Source: Anthropogastromicrobium sp050944455
GTDB taxonomy: Bacteria; Bacillota; Clostridia; Lachnospirales; Lachnospiraceae
Length of the DNA stretch: 64,000 bases
NCBI GenBank assembly: GCA_050944455.1
Contig: JBMNRC010000014.1
Location: 1 to 64,000, forward strand
Direction of reading: 5' to 3'
Of the stretch, positions 17,548-28,286 are shown piece after piece. The first letter of the stretch is position 1. Every line of letters begins with the position of its first letter. The notes under the pieces were generated by a model, which ran no database searches, had not been told where the DNA came from, and was given only the letters and a program-made list of their open reading frames with translations. The position numbers and the translations under genes were made by a program.

Positions 17548-18501
17548 GTGAATACACGCAAAGAGAAAAATATGACGGAGCGGATGTGTTTCCTGTTTCT
17601 GGGCACCGTTCTGTTTTACCTGGCGGCGTCGCTGCTCCTGTCACTTCTGGGTACCGTAGTGCCGATCCATTTTTATATTTATATGGCAGCCGGCGAGATT
17701 TTTATTTTTCTGCCCGCCTGGTATTACCTCCATCGGCGGAAGCTTCCGCTGAAGCAGGCGCTCAGAACAAAAAAATCCCTCAATTTCGCGACTTTTCTGC
17801 TGCTGATCCCCACTGCGCTTTTTCTGGAAGTCACCGTGAGCTTCATCAGCTATATCACCGCCCTTCCCTTCGGGAACGCGGTGAGCGATACGATGGCGGG
17901 AATTTCGCGGTACCCGGTGATCGTCAACATCCTGCTGATTGCCGTTCTGCCGGCGCTGGCCGAGGAAGCGGTTTTCCGCGGCGTTCTGTATCGGGGACTG
18001 CGCAAGCACGGCTTCTGGAAGGCCGCGCTGGTTTCGTCCCTGTTCTTCGGCCTGATACATATGAACATCAATCAGTTTTCGTACGCCTTTGTGCTGGGAA
18101 TCGTTCTGTGCCTGCTCGGGGAGGCGACGGGGAGTTTCTGGGCGCCGGTGATGGTACATTTCTGCATCAACCTGACCTCGGTGCTGGCCATGCGCGACCT
18201 GGCCTCACAGGCTGACTACGAAGAGATCCTGAGCACGGAGACAGTCCTGCCATCGGACCAGGCCCTGTTCTACGGCGTCATCCTGTTCGTAGCGGCAGCG
18301 CTTTGCGCCGCCCTGGTAGCGCTCAATGTCTGGCTGATCGCCCAGTCCAACGACCGGCTGGAATATCTTGCATGGACCTTCCGCGGCGGGGAAAAGAAGT
18401 TTCTTCGCAGGCTGCCGAGGGAAAAGCTCAGCTGCGGGGCTCTGTGGGTGGCCGTGATTATTCCGTCAGCGCTGCTTCTGGTTATGCAGTTCGCGGTCTG
18501 A
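17548..18501 (+). CDS. CPBP-family intramembrane metalloprotease
   Basis: Predicted 317-residue multi-pass membrane protein of the CAAX-protease/bacteriocin-processing (Abi) family. The conserved motifs are EEAVFRG with Glu139-Glu140, FGLIHMN with His171, and APVMVHFCIN with His204. These are the metal and catalytic residues of the family. At least seven hydrophobic segments are visible, the last near the C terminus. The GTG start at 17548 follows GAGAGG. It follows cvfB by 11 bases, and its last 36 bases overlap the convergent XRE gene. The substrate is unknown; such proteins act in maturation or self-immunity in other bacteria. Confidence 0.88.
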   Translation: MNTRKEKNMTERMCFLFLGTVLFYLAASLLLSLLGTVVPIHFYIYMAAGEIFIFLPAWYYLHRRKLPLKQALRTKKSLNFATFLLLIPTALFLEVTVSFISYITALPFGNAVSDTMAGISRYPVIVNILLIAVLPALAEEAVFRGVLYRGLRKHGFWKAALVSSLFFGLIHMNINQFSYAFVLGIVLCLLGEATGSFWAPVMVHFCINLTSVLAMRDLASQADYEEILSTETVLPSDQALFYGVILFVAAALCAALVALNVWLIAQSNDRLEYLAWTFRGGEKKFLRRLPREKLSCGALWVAVIIPSALLLVMQFAV

Positions 18502-18990
18502 CGCGATCCGCTCCGTTCCGGAGGGAGGCCCGGACTGTGTTTCGGGCGTTCCTCCGGGCCTGCTTTTCATCCGGGAAGAATTCCTGAGGACCTCCAGAAC
18601 GGCGTCGTAGCACAGGTAGATTTCCTCGTCGGAGCATCGCGAGAGGATCAGGGAGAGCATCCGGCGGACAGCCTGGGTATCCAGGGACCGCAGGGCGCTT
18701 TCTCCAACCCGGTCCGCGGCGGAAGTCCCGTCGGCAAGCAGCCGGTCGTAGGAGACGGCGAGATGCTCGTGAAGCGAATTCAGAACCCGCAGGGAAGCCC
18801 TCCGCCTGCCGTTCTCGATGTAGCGCAGGTAAACTTCGGAAATCCCGAGAAAAGAAGAAAATTCAGCCTGGCTCATGCCGAGAGCCAGCCTGGTATCGCG
18901 AATCCGGCGTCCGATCAGGGCATCCGGAGTTTTTTTGTTTTCAGTCATACCTGTGCCGTAGCCGGTTCTGTTCCTGACAGGCACTGACAC
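18466..18990 (-). CDS. XRE-family transcriptional regulator
   Basis: Predicted 174-residue protein with an N-terminal helix-turn-helix of the Cro/CI type (LGMSQAEFSSFLGISEVYLRYIENGRR). A helical C-terminal part and a polar tail follow. The GTG at 18990 has an AAAGGAG site 12 bases upstream; an internal ATG at 18948 (protein starting MTENKK) would give 160 residues but has no ribosome site. It is convergent with the CPBP gene and overlaps it by 36 bases. Target genes are unknown. It is transcribed divergently from the msmK-like gene, so either gene could be a target (inference). Confidence 0.82.
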   Translation of the reverse strand: MSVPVRNRTGYGTGMTENKKTPDALIGRRIRDTRLALGMSQAEFSSFLGISEVYLRYIENGRRRASLRVLNSLHEHLAVSYDRLLADGTSAADRVGESALRSLDTQAVRRMLSLILSRCSDEEIYLCYDAVLEVLRNSSRMKSRPGGTPETQSGPPSGTERIASDRELHNQKQR

Positions 18991-19057
18991 CCGGCTGCCG
19001 TTCTCCTTTCTGACATTTTTGCGAAAATTTCACGTACGCTCCGGATCCTGCATCCTG

Positions 19058-19086
19058 ATCATAGCATATGGGGATGCTGCGGGCAA
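19058..19086 (-). promoter_or_regulatory. Promoter for the XRE regulator
   Basis: Minus strand TTGCCC (19081-19086), 17 bases, TATGAT (19058-19063) with extended -10 TGc. Confidence 0.6.
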
Positions 19087-19221
19087 GATGAAGACAGTAT
19101 CGGGCAAAATAGCGCACGAAAGCCGCAAAAAAGATCCGATATTGCCTAAAGTTGTTCAGAATTGCGTGAGCGTTCGGCAAAAATGCTGAAAATAATTGAA
19201 TTAGTTTGGTCAATCTGGATA

Positions 19222-19250
19222 TGGAAAAAGGCAGACCGCGGTTTTATACT
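19222..19250 (+). promoter_or_regulatory. Promoter for the msmK-like ATPase gene
   Basis: TGGAAA at 19222-19227, 17-base spacer, TATACT at 19245-19250. The 18991-19300 spacer otherwise holds only this and the divergent XRE promoter. Confidence 0.6.
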
Positions 19251-19300
19251 TTAACCATCAGAGCTGATGTGAGCTCAACTTTTTTCAGGAGGGTATAAAA

Positions 19301-20419
19301 ATGGCAAGTTTAAGCTTGAAGAATGTCTGCAAGACCTATCCGAACGGTTTTGTGGCAATCAAAGACTTCAACCTTGAAATCGCTGACAAGGAGTTCATCA
19401 TCTTTGTCGGCCCGTCTGGATGCGGAAAATCCACCACACTTCGTATGATCGCAGGCCTTGAGGAGATCACTTCCGGTGAACTGTGGATCGGCGACAAGCT
19501 CGTCAATGATGTTGAGCCGAAGGACAGAGATATCGCAATGGTCTTCCAGAACTACGCTCTGTATCCGCATATGTCCGTGTACGACAACATAGCATTCGGA
19601 CTGAAGCTGAGAAAAGTCCCGAAGGCTGAGATCGATGAAAAGGTTCACAACGCTGCAAAGATCCTGGATATCGAGCATCTGCTTGACCGTAAGCCGAAGG
19701 CTCTTTCCGGCGGCCAGAGACAGCGTGTCGCAATGGGCCGTGCAATTGTCCGTAATCCTAAGGTATTCCTGATGGACGAGCCGCTGTCCAACCTGGATGC
19801 AAAGCTTCGTGTCCAGATGAGAATCGAGATCTCCAAGCTTCACCAGAGAATCGGAACAACCATCATCTATGTCACCCACGACCAGACCGAGGCTATGACC
19901 CTTGGTACCAGAATCGTCGTTATGAAGGATGGCGTTATCCAGCAGTGCGATACTCCGCAGGCTCTGTATGATACTCCGTGCAACAAGTTCGTTGCAGGAT
20001 TCATCGGATCTCCGCAGATGAACATGATCGAGGCTATGGTTTCCAAGGAAGGCGACCGTGCAGCGGTTAACTTCGCGGGCCACAAGATCATTCTCAATGC
20101 CGCTAAGTCCAAGGCTCTGATCGACAACGGCTATGTCGGCAAGGAAGTCACATTCGGCATCCGTCCTGAGGATGTCCATGATGACGAGGAGTTCGTTGCC
20201 AAGGCTAAGGCTGAAGGCGCTGTCTTCGATGAGAAGATCCGTGTCTACGAGATGCTCGGCGCCGAAGTATTCCTTTACTTCGATGTGAACGACATCAACT
20301 TCACCGCGAGAGTTCAGCCGAGAACCGCGGCAAGACCTGGCGATACCGTAACGTTCGGCCTTGACGTTGATAAGTGCCATATCTTCGATAAGGATACTGA
20401 GCTGGCAATCGCCAACTGA
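19301..20419 (+). CDS. msmK: MsmK/UgpC-type sugar ABC transporter ATPase
   Basis: Predicted 372-residue ATP-binding protein of carbohydrate importers. The NBD has Walker A GPSGCGKST near 39-47, signature LSGGQRQRVAMGRA near 134, Walker B VFLMDEPLSNLDAK near 155 and the switch THDQTEAM. The C-terminal OB/TOBE regulatory domain (about 235-372) is typical of MalK/UgpC/MsmK. The gene stands alone with no permease or binding protein beside it, as for shared ATPases that energise several sugar transporters. Its codon use (many GCT, AAG and GTT codons) differs from most neighbours and resembles enolase, suggesting high expression. AGGAGG at 19287-19293 and a perfect terminator support a strong single-gene unit. 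Confidence 0.93.
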   Translation: MASLSLKNVCKTYPNGFVAIKDFNLEIADKEFIIFVGPSGCGKSTTLRMIAGLEEITSGELWIGDKLVNDVEPKDRDIAMVFQNYALYPHMSVYDNIAFGLKLRKVPKAEIDEKVHNAAKILDIEHLLDRKPKALSGGQRQRVAMGRAIVRNPKVFLMDEPLSNLDAKLRVQMRIEISKLHQRIGTTIIYVTHDQTEAMTLGTRIVVMKDGVIQQCDTPQALYDTPCNKFVAGFIGSPQMNMIEAMVSKEGDRAAVNFAGHKIILNAAKSKALIDNGYVGKEVTFGIRPEDVHDDEEFVAKAKAEGAVFDEKIRVYEMLGAEVFLYFDVNDINFTARVQPRTAARPGDTVTFGLDVDKCHIFDKDTELAIAN

Positions 20420-20439
20420 TCTGCCATTTGATACCAATG

Positions 20440-20470
20440 CCCCCGCAGGCGAAAGTCTGCGGGGGTTTTT
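20440..20470 (+). terminator. Terminator of the msmK-like gene
   Basis: 9-bp stem CCCCCGCAG/CTGCGGGGG (20440-20448 with 20457-20465), GAAA-containing loop and T5. Confidence 0.93.
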
Positions 20471-20501
20471 GTGTAAATCCCCTTTTCAATCTCTGAAAAA
20501 T

Positions 20502-20509
20502 GTTATAAA
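20502..20509 (+). promoter_or_regulatory. Promoter -10 for the PucR/CdaR-type regulator
   Basis: TGtTATAAA extended -10, 120 bases before the start; a TTTTCA 15 bases further upstream is a weak -35 candidate. Confidence 0.5.
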
Positions 20510-20533
20510 ATAAAATACAAAGCGCGTATTGTA

Positions 20534-20560
20534 TGAACGGATTACACAAAATTCCGTTCA
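20534..20560 (+). promoter_or_regulatory. Perfect inverted repeat, possible operator
   Basis: TGAACGGA and TCCGTTCA, 8 bp each, separated by 11 bases, 25 bases after the -10. It is flanked by two copies of GTATTGTAT (near 20526 and 20574). The position fits autoregulation or a leader hairpin. Confidence 0.45.
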
Positions 20561-20628
20561 GGCGGGCTTTTCCTGTATTGTATTGCTGCTTCAGGTAAAA
20601 ATAACATCATCGGAAGAGAGGATGGATA

Positions 20629-21717
20629 ATGATTACAAACCAGATTCTTCAGAACTTGATCGACGGCCTCAAGGAAATCACCAAAGTCGATATGTGTGTC
20701 TGCGACACGGAAGGCAAAACGCTTGCAAGCACAATGGAGGAAAACGAGATCACTGAGGACACCATCCTGAATTTTGCCAATTCGCCGGCTGACAGCCAGG
20801 TTGTGTCCGGCTATCAGTTTTTCAAGGTGTTTGACGAGCACCAGCTGGAGTATGTGCTCCTCACCAGAAGCACGAGCGACGACGTCTACATGGTCGGGAA
20901 AATCGCCGTGTTCCAGATCCAGAACCTTCTGGTGGCGTACAAGGAGAGGTTCGACAAGGACAACTTTATCAAGAACCTGCTGCTGGACAACCTCCTTCTG
21001 GTCGATATCTACAACCGGGCGAAAAAGCTTCACATCGAGACAACCGCGCGCCGCGTTGTTTACGTTATTGAGACCAAGAACGAAAAGGACATGAACGCGC
21101 TGGAGACTGTCCGCAGCCTTTTCTCCGGCCGCACCAAGGATTTCATCACGGCAGTTGATGAAAAGAACATCATTCTGGTCCACGAGCTGAAGGCCACGGA
21201 AAACTACGAGGACCTCACCAAGACGGCCCAGATGATCGTCGACATGCTCAACACCGAGGCGATGAGCCAGGTTCACGTCGCGTACGGGACCATTGTCCCG
21301 GAGCTCAAGGATGTGTCCAGATCCTATAAAGAAGCGAAGATGGCGCTGGATGTCGGGAAGATATTCTACAGCGAGCAGAATGTCGCGGCTTACAACAAGC
21401 TCGGCATCGGCCGCCTGATCTACCAGCTTCCGATTCCGCTGTGCCGCATGTTCATCAAGGAAATCTTCCAGGGCAAGTCCCCGGACGATTTCGATGAGGA
21501 GACGCTCAACACCATCAACAAGTTTTTCGAGAACAGCCTGAACGTCTCTGAGACATCCCGGCAGCTGTACATCCACAGAAATACCCTTGTGTACCGCCTG
21601 GACAAGCTGCAGAAGACGACCGGCCTTGATCTGCGCGTATTCGACGACGCCATCACCTTCAAGATCGCGCTGATGGTCGTCAAGTACATGCACTATATGG
21701 AGAACCAGAGCCGCTGA
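20629..21717 (+). CDS. PucR/CdaR-family transcriptional regulator
   Basis: Predicted 362-residue regulator. The N-terminal part (about 1-110) looks like a small-molecule sensing domain. The middle (about 130-240) resembles a GGDEF-like fold of the CdaR type, and the C-terminal 60 residues are the PucR helix-turn-helix (LNVSETSRQLYIHRNTLVYRLDKLQ). CdaR homologues respond to sugar diacids and PucR to purine degradation; the ligand here is unknown. The gene follows the msmK-like ATPase but has its own promoter and an inverted repeat in its leader. Its position beside a shared sugar ATPase suggests a role in carbohydrate sensing (inference). Confidence 0.82.
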   Translation: MITNQILQNLIDGLKEITKVDMCVCDTEGKTLASTMEENEITEDTILNFANSPADSQVVSGYQFFKVFDEHQLEYVLLTRSTSDDVYMVGKIAVFQIQNLLVAYKERFDKDNFIKNLLLDNLLLVDIYNRAKKLHIETTARRVVYVIETKNEKDMNALETVRSLFSGRTKDFITAVDEKNIILVHELKATENYEDLTKTAQMIVDMLNTEAMSQVHVAYGTIVPELKDVSRSYKEAKMALDVGKIFYSEQNVAAYNKLGIGRLIYQLPIPLCRMFIKEIFQGKSPDDFDEETLNTINKFFENSLNVSETSRQLYIHRNTLVYRLDKLQKTTGLDLRVFDDAITFKIALMVVKYMHYMENQSR

Positions 21718-21826
21718 CGGGTCTGCGGCCAGGCGCGGATATGGAAAGCCGGAGCCGCCTGCCGGTCAGAAACCCGCAAATCCGGCGGGGATCTGAGCCG
21801 GGCAAACGTAACGCTGAAAAACAACA

Positions 21827-21872
21827 GAGCCACGGAAGGGACTGCTCTCGCAGTTCCCTCCGTGGCTCGTTC
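21827..21872 (+). terminator. Terminator of the PucR/CdaR-type gene
   Basis: 19-base arms (21827-21845 and 21850-21868) with one mismatch and a G.T pair, TCTC loop, then GTTCTTG. The -35 of the next promoter starts in its tail. Confidence 0.75.
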
Positions 21873-21900
21873 TTGCATTGTTGCGTTCCTATGATACAAT
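21873..21900 (+). promoter_or_regulatory. Promoter for the S41 protease gene
   Basis: TTGCAT at 21873-21878, 16-base spacer, TACAAT at 21895-21900 with extended TGa. Confidence 0.6.
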
Positions 21901-21985
21901 GAGGTATAGTTTCGGCTTCAGGGAAGACAGGCGGCCGCCTGGAAAAGCGGGAACACCTGCCTCAGTGAAAAAGAGGTTTTTGCAG

Positions 21986-23440
21986 ATGAAAAAAAGAACA
22001 GCTGGTTTTATTGAAGGTCTGACCGTCGGCCTGGTCGGTGTGATCGCGGGAACGGCGGTTTCATGGTTTTTCCTTCCGGGTTTTCGCAGGAACGTCGTTC
22101 TTGCGGCGATAAACACGGACGCGATGATGAGCTCCGCCGACGCGGGAAACAGTTCCGGATCAGCCGATTCCCAGTCGTCCGGGAGCAGTACGGGCAGTGA
22201 AGATGAAAACGCTGTTGACCAGGAGCTTGTCGACAAGCTTCAGCTGCTGGAGGAATACATCAACCAGGTGTATCTGTTCGACAAGGCGGACGCCCAGACG
22301 TCAAAAGACGCGATTTACAAAGCCTATATGGATTCCCAGGGCGATCCGTATACCGTGTACTATACGGAGGATGAGTACAACGCCCTGATGGAATCGACCA
22401 CCGGCCAGTACTGCGGCATAGGCGTCGAAATCCAGCAGGACCCGGAGACCATGAGCCTGACGGTTCTGCGCGTCTTCTCCGGTTCCCCGGCACAGGAAGC
22501 CGGAATGAAAGTGGGAGACGTTCTGCTGGAGGCGGACGGCACGGATATTTCCACGATGGAAATTGAGCAGGCGGTGACGCTGATCCGCGGCGAGGAAGGA
22601 ACCACGGTGCATCTTTCCTGGTACCGTCCTTCCACGGAGGAAACTCTGGAAGCCGATGTCGAGCGCAGAGAGGTGGAGGTCGAGACGGTGTCCAGAGAAA
22701 TGCTGGACGGAAACATCGGCTATATCCAGGTGACCGCCTTCGATTCCGTCACTACCGCACAGTTCGAGGCCGCGCTGGACAGCTGTGTGAACGAAGGCGC
22801 CGAGGGACTGATTATCGACGTCCGCGACAACCCGGGCGGCCTGCTTACCACGGTTCTCGACATGTGCGATTATATCCTGCCGGAGGGAACTGTCGTTTCC
22901 ACCAAAGACAAGTACGGCGATGGAGAAACCTATACCTCCGACGACAGCCACAACGTCGATCTTCCGATCGCTGTGCTGGTCAACGGGAACAGCGCTTCCG
23001 CCTCGGAGATATTCGCCGGAGCGATTCAGGACCGCGGCGCGGGAGTGGCAGTCGGAACGACGACTTACGGCAAGGGCATTGTCCAGAGCCTCTTCCCGCT
23101 CGACGACGGAAGCGCGCTCAAAATCACGGTATCCAATTATTACACGCCGTCCGGAAAATCCATCAACGGAACCGGAATCACGCCGGATATCGAGGTGGAA
23201 CTGAATGAGGACTGCGATCTGTCGGATACCACGCATGCCAATGACAATCAGCTGGAAGCGGCAGAAGAAGCGGTAATGGAAATGATTGAGTCAGGAGACT
23301 GGGGCGACGGAACGGAAGAGACGCAGACGGCCGAGCCGGAGACAGACGGATCCGCGGATGTTCCGGATTTCACAGATCTGGACAGCACAAACGGCATTGA
23401 GCTCGCCGGGGATCCTGACGCGGAGAAGATCTGCGCCTGA
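21986..23440 (+). CDS. S41-family C-terminal processing protease
   Basis: Predicted 484-residue membrane-anchored carboxyl-terminal protease. An N-terminal signal anchor (about residues 8-30) is followed by a Ser/Gly-rich linker and a PDZ domain at about 145-225 (GIGVEIQ...). The S41 catalytic domain carries the nucleophile Ser in NSASASE and the general-base Lys in TYGKG. The last 60 residues are an acidic Glu/Thr/Asp-rich tail. It cleaves substrates from their C termini outside the membrane. The ATG at 21986 follows AGAGG; upstream in-frame codons precede the hydrophobic anchor without a ribosome site. It is followed by a tandem repeat and then the deacetylase-like gene. Confidence 0.93.
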   Translation: MKKRTAGFIEGLTVGLVGVIAGTAVSWFFLPGFRRNVVLAAINTDAMMSSADAGNSSGSADSQSSGSSTGSEDENAVDQELVDKLQLLEEYINQVYLFDKADAQTSKDAIYKAYMDSQGDPYTVYYTEDEYNALMESTTGQYCGIGVEIQQDPETMSLTVLRVFSGSPAQEAGMKVGDVLLEADGTDISTMEIEQAVTLIRGEEGTTVHLSWYRPSTEETLEADVERREVEVETVSREMLDGNIGYIQVTAFDSVTTAQFEAALDSCVNEGAEGLIIDVRDNPGGLLTTVLDMCDYILPEGTVVSTKDKYGDGETYTSDDSHNVDLPIAVLVNGNSASASEIFAGAIQDRGAGVAVGTTTYGKGIVQSLFPLDDGSALKITVSNYYTPSGKSINGTGITPDIEVELNEDCDLSDTTHANDNQLEAAEEAVMEMIESGDWGDGTEETQTAEPETDGSADVPDFTDLDSTNGIELAGDPDAEKICA

Positions 23441-23530
23441 CGTCCGCAGGGCAGAGCAGCGGAAATTCACGCCTGCTGTCTGCAAGACAGACAGCGGAAA
23501 TCCACGCCTGACGTCCGCACGGCAAGAGGT
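23434..23530. repeat. Degenerate tandem repeat, about 35 bp x 2.7
   Basis: Units begin CGCCTG(A/C)(C/T)GTC(C/T)GCA at 23434, about 23470 and 23505 and end GCGGAAATTCCA-like. The array starts inside the last codons and stop of the protease gene. Confidence 0.7.
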
Positions 23531-23625
23531 GCGCAGAACCGCGTTTTCACTGCGCGCAGTTCGCCTGGCGCGCGGAAAATGACTGACCTGCCGGATCAGG
23601 TGGAAAGGAGTTTTTTACCAGTTTT

Positions 23626-25839
23626 ATGGACAGAAACGAATCGAAGAATCTGAATACCGATGAGGACGAGGACTTTTCGGAATTTCGCAATCCCGACGAA
23701 CCGGCCGGGGAAGATGAAGAAGGCGGAGAATTCGCGTCGGAAGAGGAAGATGGCGGAAAATTCACACCGGAAGATGAACTGGCGCAGGACGAACCTGATG
23801 ACGGGTATGGCGAAGATGCCGGGTATGATGTAGACACCGGGGACAGCGTGGACGCCGGGTATGGCGGAGGCGCCGGGGATAATGAAGATACCGGGGATAT
23901 CGTGGACGCCGGATACGGCGAAAGCGCCGGTGACGAAGATGTTGAATTCGAAAACCACCGCCGCAGCCCCCGGAGACAGTTCCTCCGGCAGGACGAATAC
24001 CGGAGCGGGTTCGATGAGAGAAAGACTGACCGCCGGAAGAGAAAAAAGAAGGGAAACGGCCTGGTCAGGCTGCTGACTGTCCTGCTCATCATCACCCTGA
24101 TCCTTCTGGCGGTGTGCGTGATCGGGCTGGTATACGTGCAGCACGGCGGGAAAATTTCTTTCTCTGTGCCGTCTTCATTCTCCCGGGACAGCGGTTCTTC
24201 CGCAACTGTGGCGGCGCAGGCTGCTGAAGAGCAGAACCCCGCGGAAACCGCCGCGGCATCCGTTTCCGGCACAAGCGCGGCGGAAGACGCGGATGCGGCC
24301 GGCCAGACTGACGCCGCGCAGAACACAGAGGATTCCGGCGAAGCCGCCGCGGCCAGCCTGGAAGGCCAGGAGGATACCGGGGAGACAGGCAGCGCCGGCG
24401 AGGCGCTGGCTTCCCTGACTTCCGCTTTTTCCAATGACGGGCTGACGGCCGCGGAAACCGAGGAGCAGACCTACAGCACCGACGCTTCCGGAAACCTGGT
24501 GATCCCGGAGAGGGAAGCCGGGTCTTTCGAGATGGAGCCGGAGTGGACCAACACCCTGGTTTCCACGGGGGACGAGACGCTGGACGAGGCCAACCGCCTG
24601 GCGGCCGGCTACGATTACGACAGCGCGATCAGCCTGCTGCAGTCGGCGGAAGGATATGCGGACAACGCGGATTACCAGAGCGCCGTCGCGGAGTATGAGA
24701 GCGAGAAGGCCCAGTGCACGCCGTATCCGGCGATGAACACAATCACGCACATCTTCTTCCACTCGCTGGTCGTGGATACGAGCCGGGCGTTCGACGAGAA
24801 CATCGCGATCAGCAAGCAGGACGGAACCAACAAGGTCAACGCGTACAACGAGGTGATGACGACGGTGGACGAGTTCTGCCGCATCATCAGCGACATGTAC
24901 GAGAAGGGGTACGTTCTGGTCGGCCTGCACGATATCGCCGGGATGACCCAGAACGCGGACGGGACGGAGACCATGCAGTTCAGGGAGATCCTGCTGCCGC
25001 CGGGGAAGACCCCGTTTGTTCTTTCCGTGGACGACGTGAGCTATTACGAGTACATGACGGGGCACGGCTTCGCGAGCAGGCTTGTCCTGGACGCGAACGG
25101 GAAAGTCACCAACGAGTATATCAATCCGGACGGCTCGGTCATGTACGGCTCGTACGACGTGCTGACCATTCTGGAGGATTTCATCGAGGCGCACCCGGAC
25201 TTCAGCTACCGCGGGGCGAGGGGAACCCTGGCGCTCACCGGCTACGAGGGCATCCTGGGCTACCGCACCAGCGATTACTGGTACAATTGGGACTGCGACT
25301 ATTTCCGCGAAGAAAATCTGGAAACACGGGAACGCCTTTACTACAACAACGAGAACATTGAGCAGGACAAAGCCGCGGCGAAGCAGGTGGCGGACGCGAT
25401 CAGGGAGCTCGGCTGGACCTTTGCGAGCCACAGCTGGGGGCACCGCGACATGGGCGCCATCAGCTACGAGGAGATGGTCTGGGACGCCGACATGTGGGAG
25501 AAGGAAGTTCAGCCGCTGGTCGGGGAGACGGACCTGATGATTTTCCCGAAGGGCGCCGATATCGACAGCTGGCGCGGCTACGCGGAGGACAACCAGAAAT
25601 TCCAGTACCTGAAGCAGCTCGGCTTTGACTACTTCTGCAACGTGGATTCCAGCCAGTACTGGATCCAGATCGGCGAGCGCGGCGATTACTTCCGCATGGG
25701 CCGCCGCGATCTGGACGGCACGCGCATGTGGGAAGCTATCGAATCCTATGTTTCCCCGGGAAGCGCCACAAACCGCTTATCAGATCTGTTCGACGTCAGA
25801 ACCGTGTTTGACTGGAGCCGGCCGACGCCGGTGGAATAA
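23626..25839 (+). CDS. Membrane-anchored polysaccharide-deacetylase-like protein
   Basis: Predicted 737-residue protein. Residues 1-145 are cytosolic, very acidic and repetitive (DAGY...GD units of about 25 residues). One membrane helix spans about 146-172. An Ala/Glu/Thr-rich external linker reaches about residue 290, and the C-terminal 450 residues contain a NodB-like deacetylase fold. Metal ligands can be matched to Asp470 in LSVDD and to His602/His606 in HSWGH; the usual Arg-containing third motif is replaced by MIFPKG. The family removes acetyl groups from cell-wall or capsular glycans, but no substrate can be assigned. AAAGGAG lies upstream of the ATG at 23626. It probably shares a transcript with the S41 protease, since no clear promoter lies between them. 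Confidence 0.8.
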   Translation: MDRNESKNLNTDEDEDFSEFRNPDEPAGEDEEGGEFASEEEDGGKFTPEDELAQDEPDDGYGEDAGYDVDTGDSVDAGYGGGAGDNEDTGDIVDAGYGESAGDEDVEFENHRRSPRRQFLRQDEYRSGFDERKTDRRKRKKKGNGLVRLLTVLLIITLILLAVCVIGLVYVQHGGKISFSVPSSFSRDSGSSATVAAQAAEEQNPAETAAASVSGTSAAEDADAAGQTDAAQNTEDSGEAAAASLEGQEDTGETGSAGEALASLTSAFSNDGLTAAETEEQTYSTDASGNLVIPEREAGSFEMEPEWTNTLVSTGDETLDEANRLAAGYDYDSAISLLQSAEGYADNADYQSAVAEYESEKAQCTPYPAMNTITHIFFHSLVVDTSRAFDENIAISKQDGTNKVNAYNEVMTTVDEFCRIISDMYEKGYVLVGLHDIAGMTQNADGTETMQFREILLPPGKTPFVLSVDDVSYYEYMTGHGFASRLVLDANGKVTNEYINPDGSVMYGSYDVLTILEDFIEAHPDFSYRGARGTLALTGYEGILGYRTSDYWYNWDCDYFREENLETRERLYYNNENIEQDKAAAKQVADAIRELGWTFASHSWGHRDMGAISYEEMVWDADMWEKEVQPLVGETDLMIFPKGADIDSWRGYAEDNQKFQYLKQLGFDYFCNVDSSQYWIQIGERGDYFRMGRRDLDGTRMWEAIESYVSPGSATNRLSDLFDVRTVFDWSRPTPVE

Positions 25840-25868
25840 GGCGGAAAAGAAAAAATTAACCGGAAATA

Positions 25869-25911
25869 CCGGCCCTGTAGGAAATTATTTTCCGCTGGGC
25901 CGGCATTTTTT
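25869..25911 (+). terminator. Terminator of the deacetylase-like gene
   Basis: CCGGCCC (25869-25875) with GGGCCGG (25897-25903), an inner GGAAA/TTTCC stem, then CA and T6. Confidence 0.85.
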
Positions 25912-25932
25912 GTACAGCAATCCCGCGTACTG

Positions 25933-25941
25933 TGGTATACT
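25933..25941 (+). promoter_or_regulatory. Extended -10 promoter for uvrB
   Basis: TGgTATACT at 25933-25941; TGTACA at 25911-25916 is the best -35 candidate but at 19-base spacing. No LexA/DinR box (GAAC-N4-GTTC) is visible. Confidence 0.5.
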
Positions 25942-25949
25942 ACTATAGC

Positions 25950-25991
25950 CCGCGCGGCGGACTGCGGCAGAAGACCGGAACCGCCGCGCGG
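25950..25991 (+). promoter_or_regulatory. Large hairpin in the uvrB leader
   Basis: Perfect 11-bp GC stem CCGCGCGGCGG/CCGCCGCGCGG (25950-25960 with 25981-25991) around a 20-base loop, starting right after the predicted transcription start. No T tract follows. Confidence 0.6.
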
Positions 25992-26013
25992 ACGGCAGAA
26001 CGCAAAGGTTTGG

Positions 26014-28011
<1,998 letters not shown>

Positions 28012-28012
28012 T

Positions 28013-28182
28013 CCGCGGCTGTCCGGACCGACGCCTTCGGCCGAGAAACGGATATTCGCGGCCCGGGATGGCGTCCGCCGCAAGGAAACGGATTTTCGCG
28101 GCCCGGCTGGCAATCGGCAGCCAGAAATAACCGCCGCGGTGTTGGATGACACCCGCTGGCGAAGCGACCCGCGGCTGTCCGG
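28013..28182. repeat. Repeats in the uvrB-uvrA spacer
   Basis: GAAACGGAT(A/T)TTCGCGGCCCGG occurs at 28045-28066 and 28085-28106 (40-base period). CCGCGGCTGTCCGG occurs at 28013-28026 and 28169-28182. No gene is supported in this spacer. Confidence 0.7.
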
Positions 28183-28286
28183 GCTGGAGCCCGCTATAAC
28201 GAACAATATCAGGGCCTGCTGATTCCCCGGTGATTCCGCACGGATCAGCGGCCTGATCAGAGAAATATACCGTCACTGAGAGAGTT

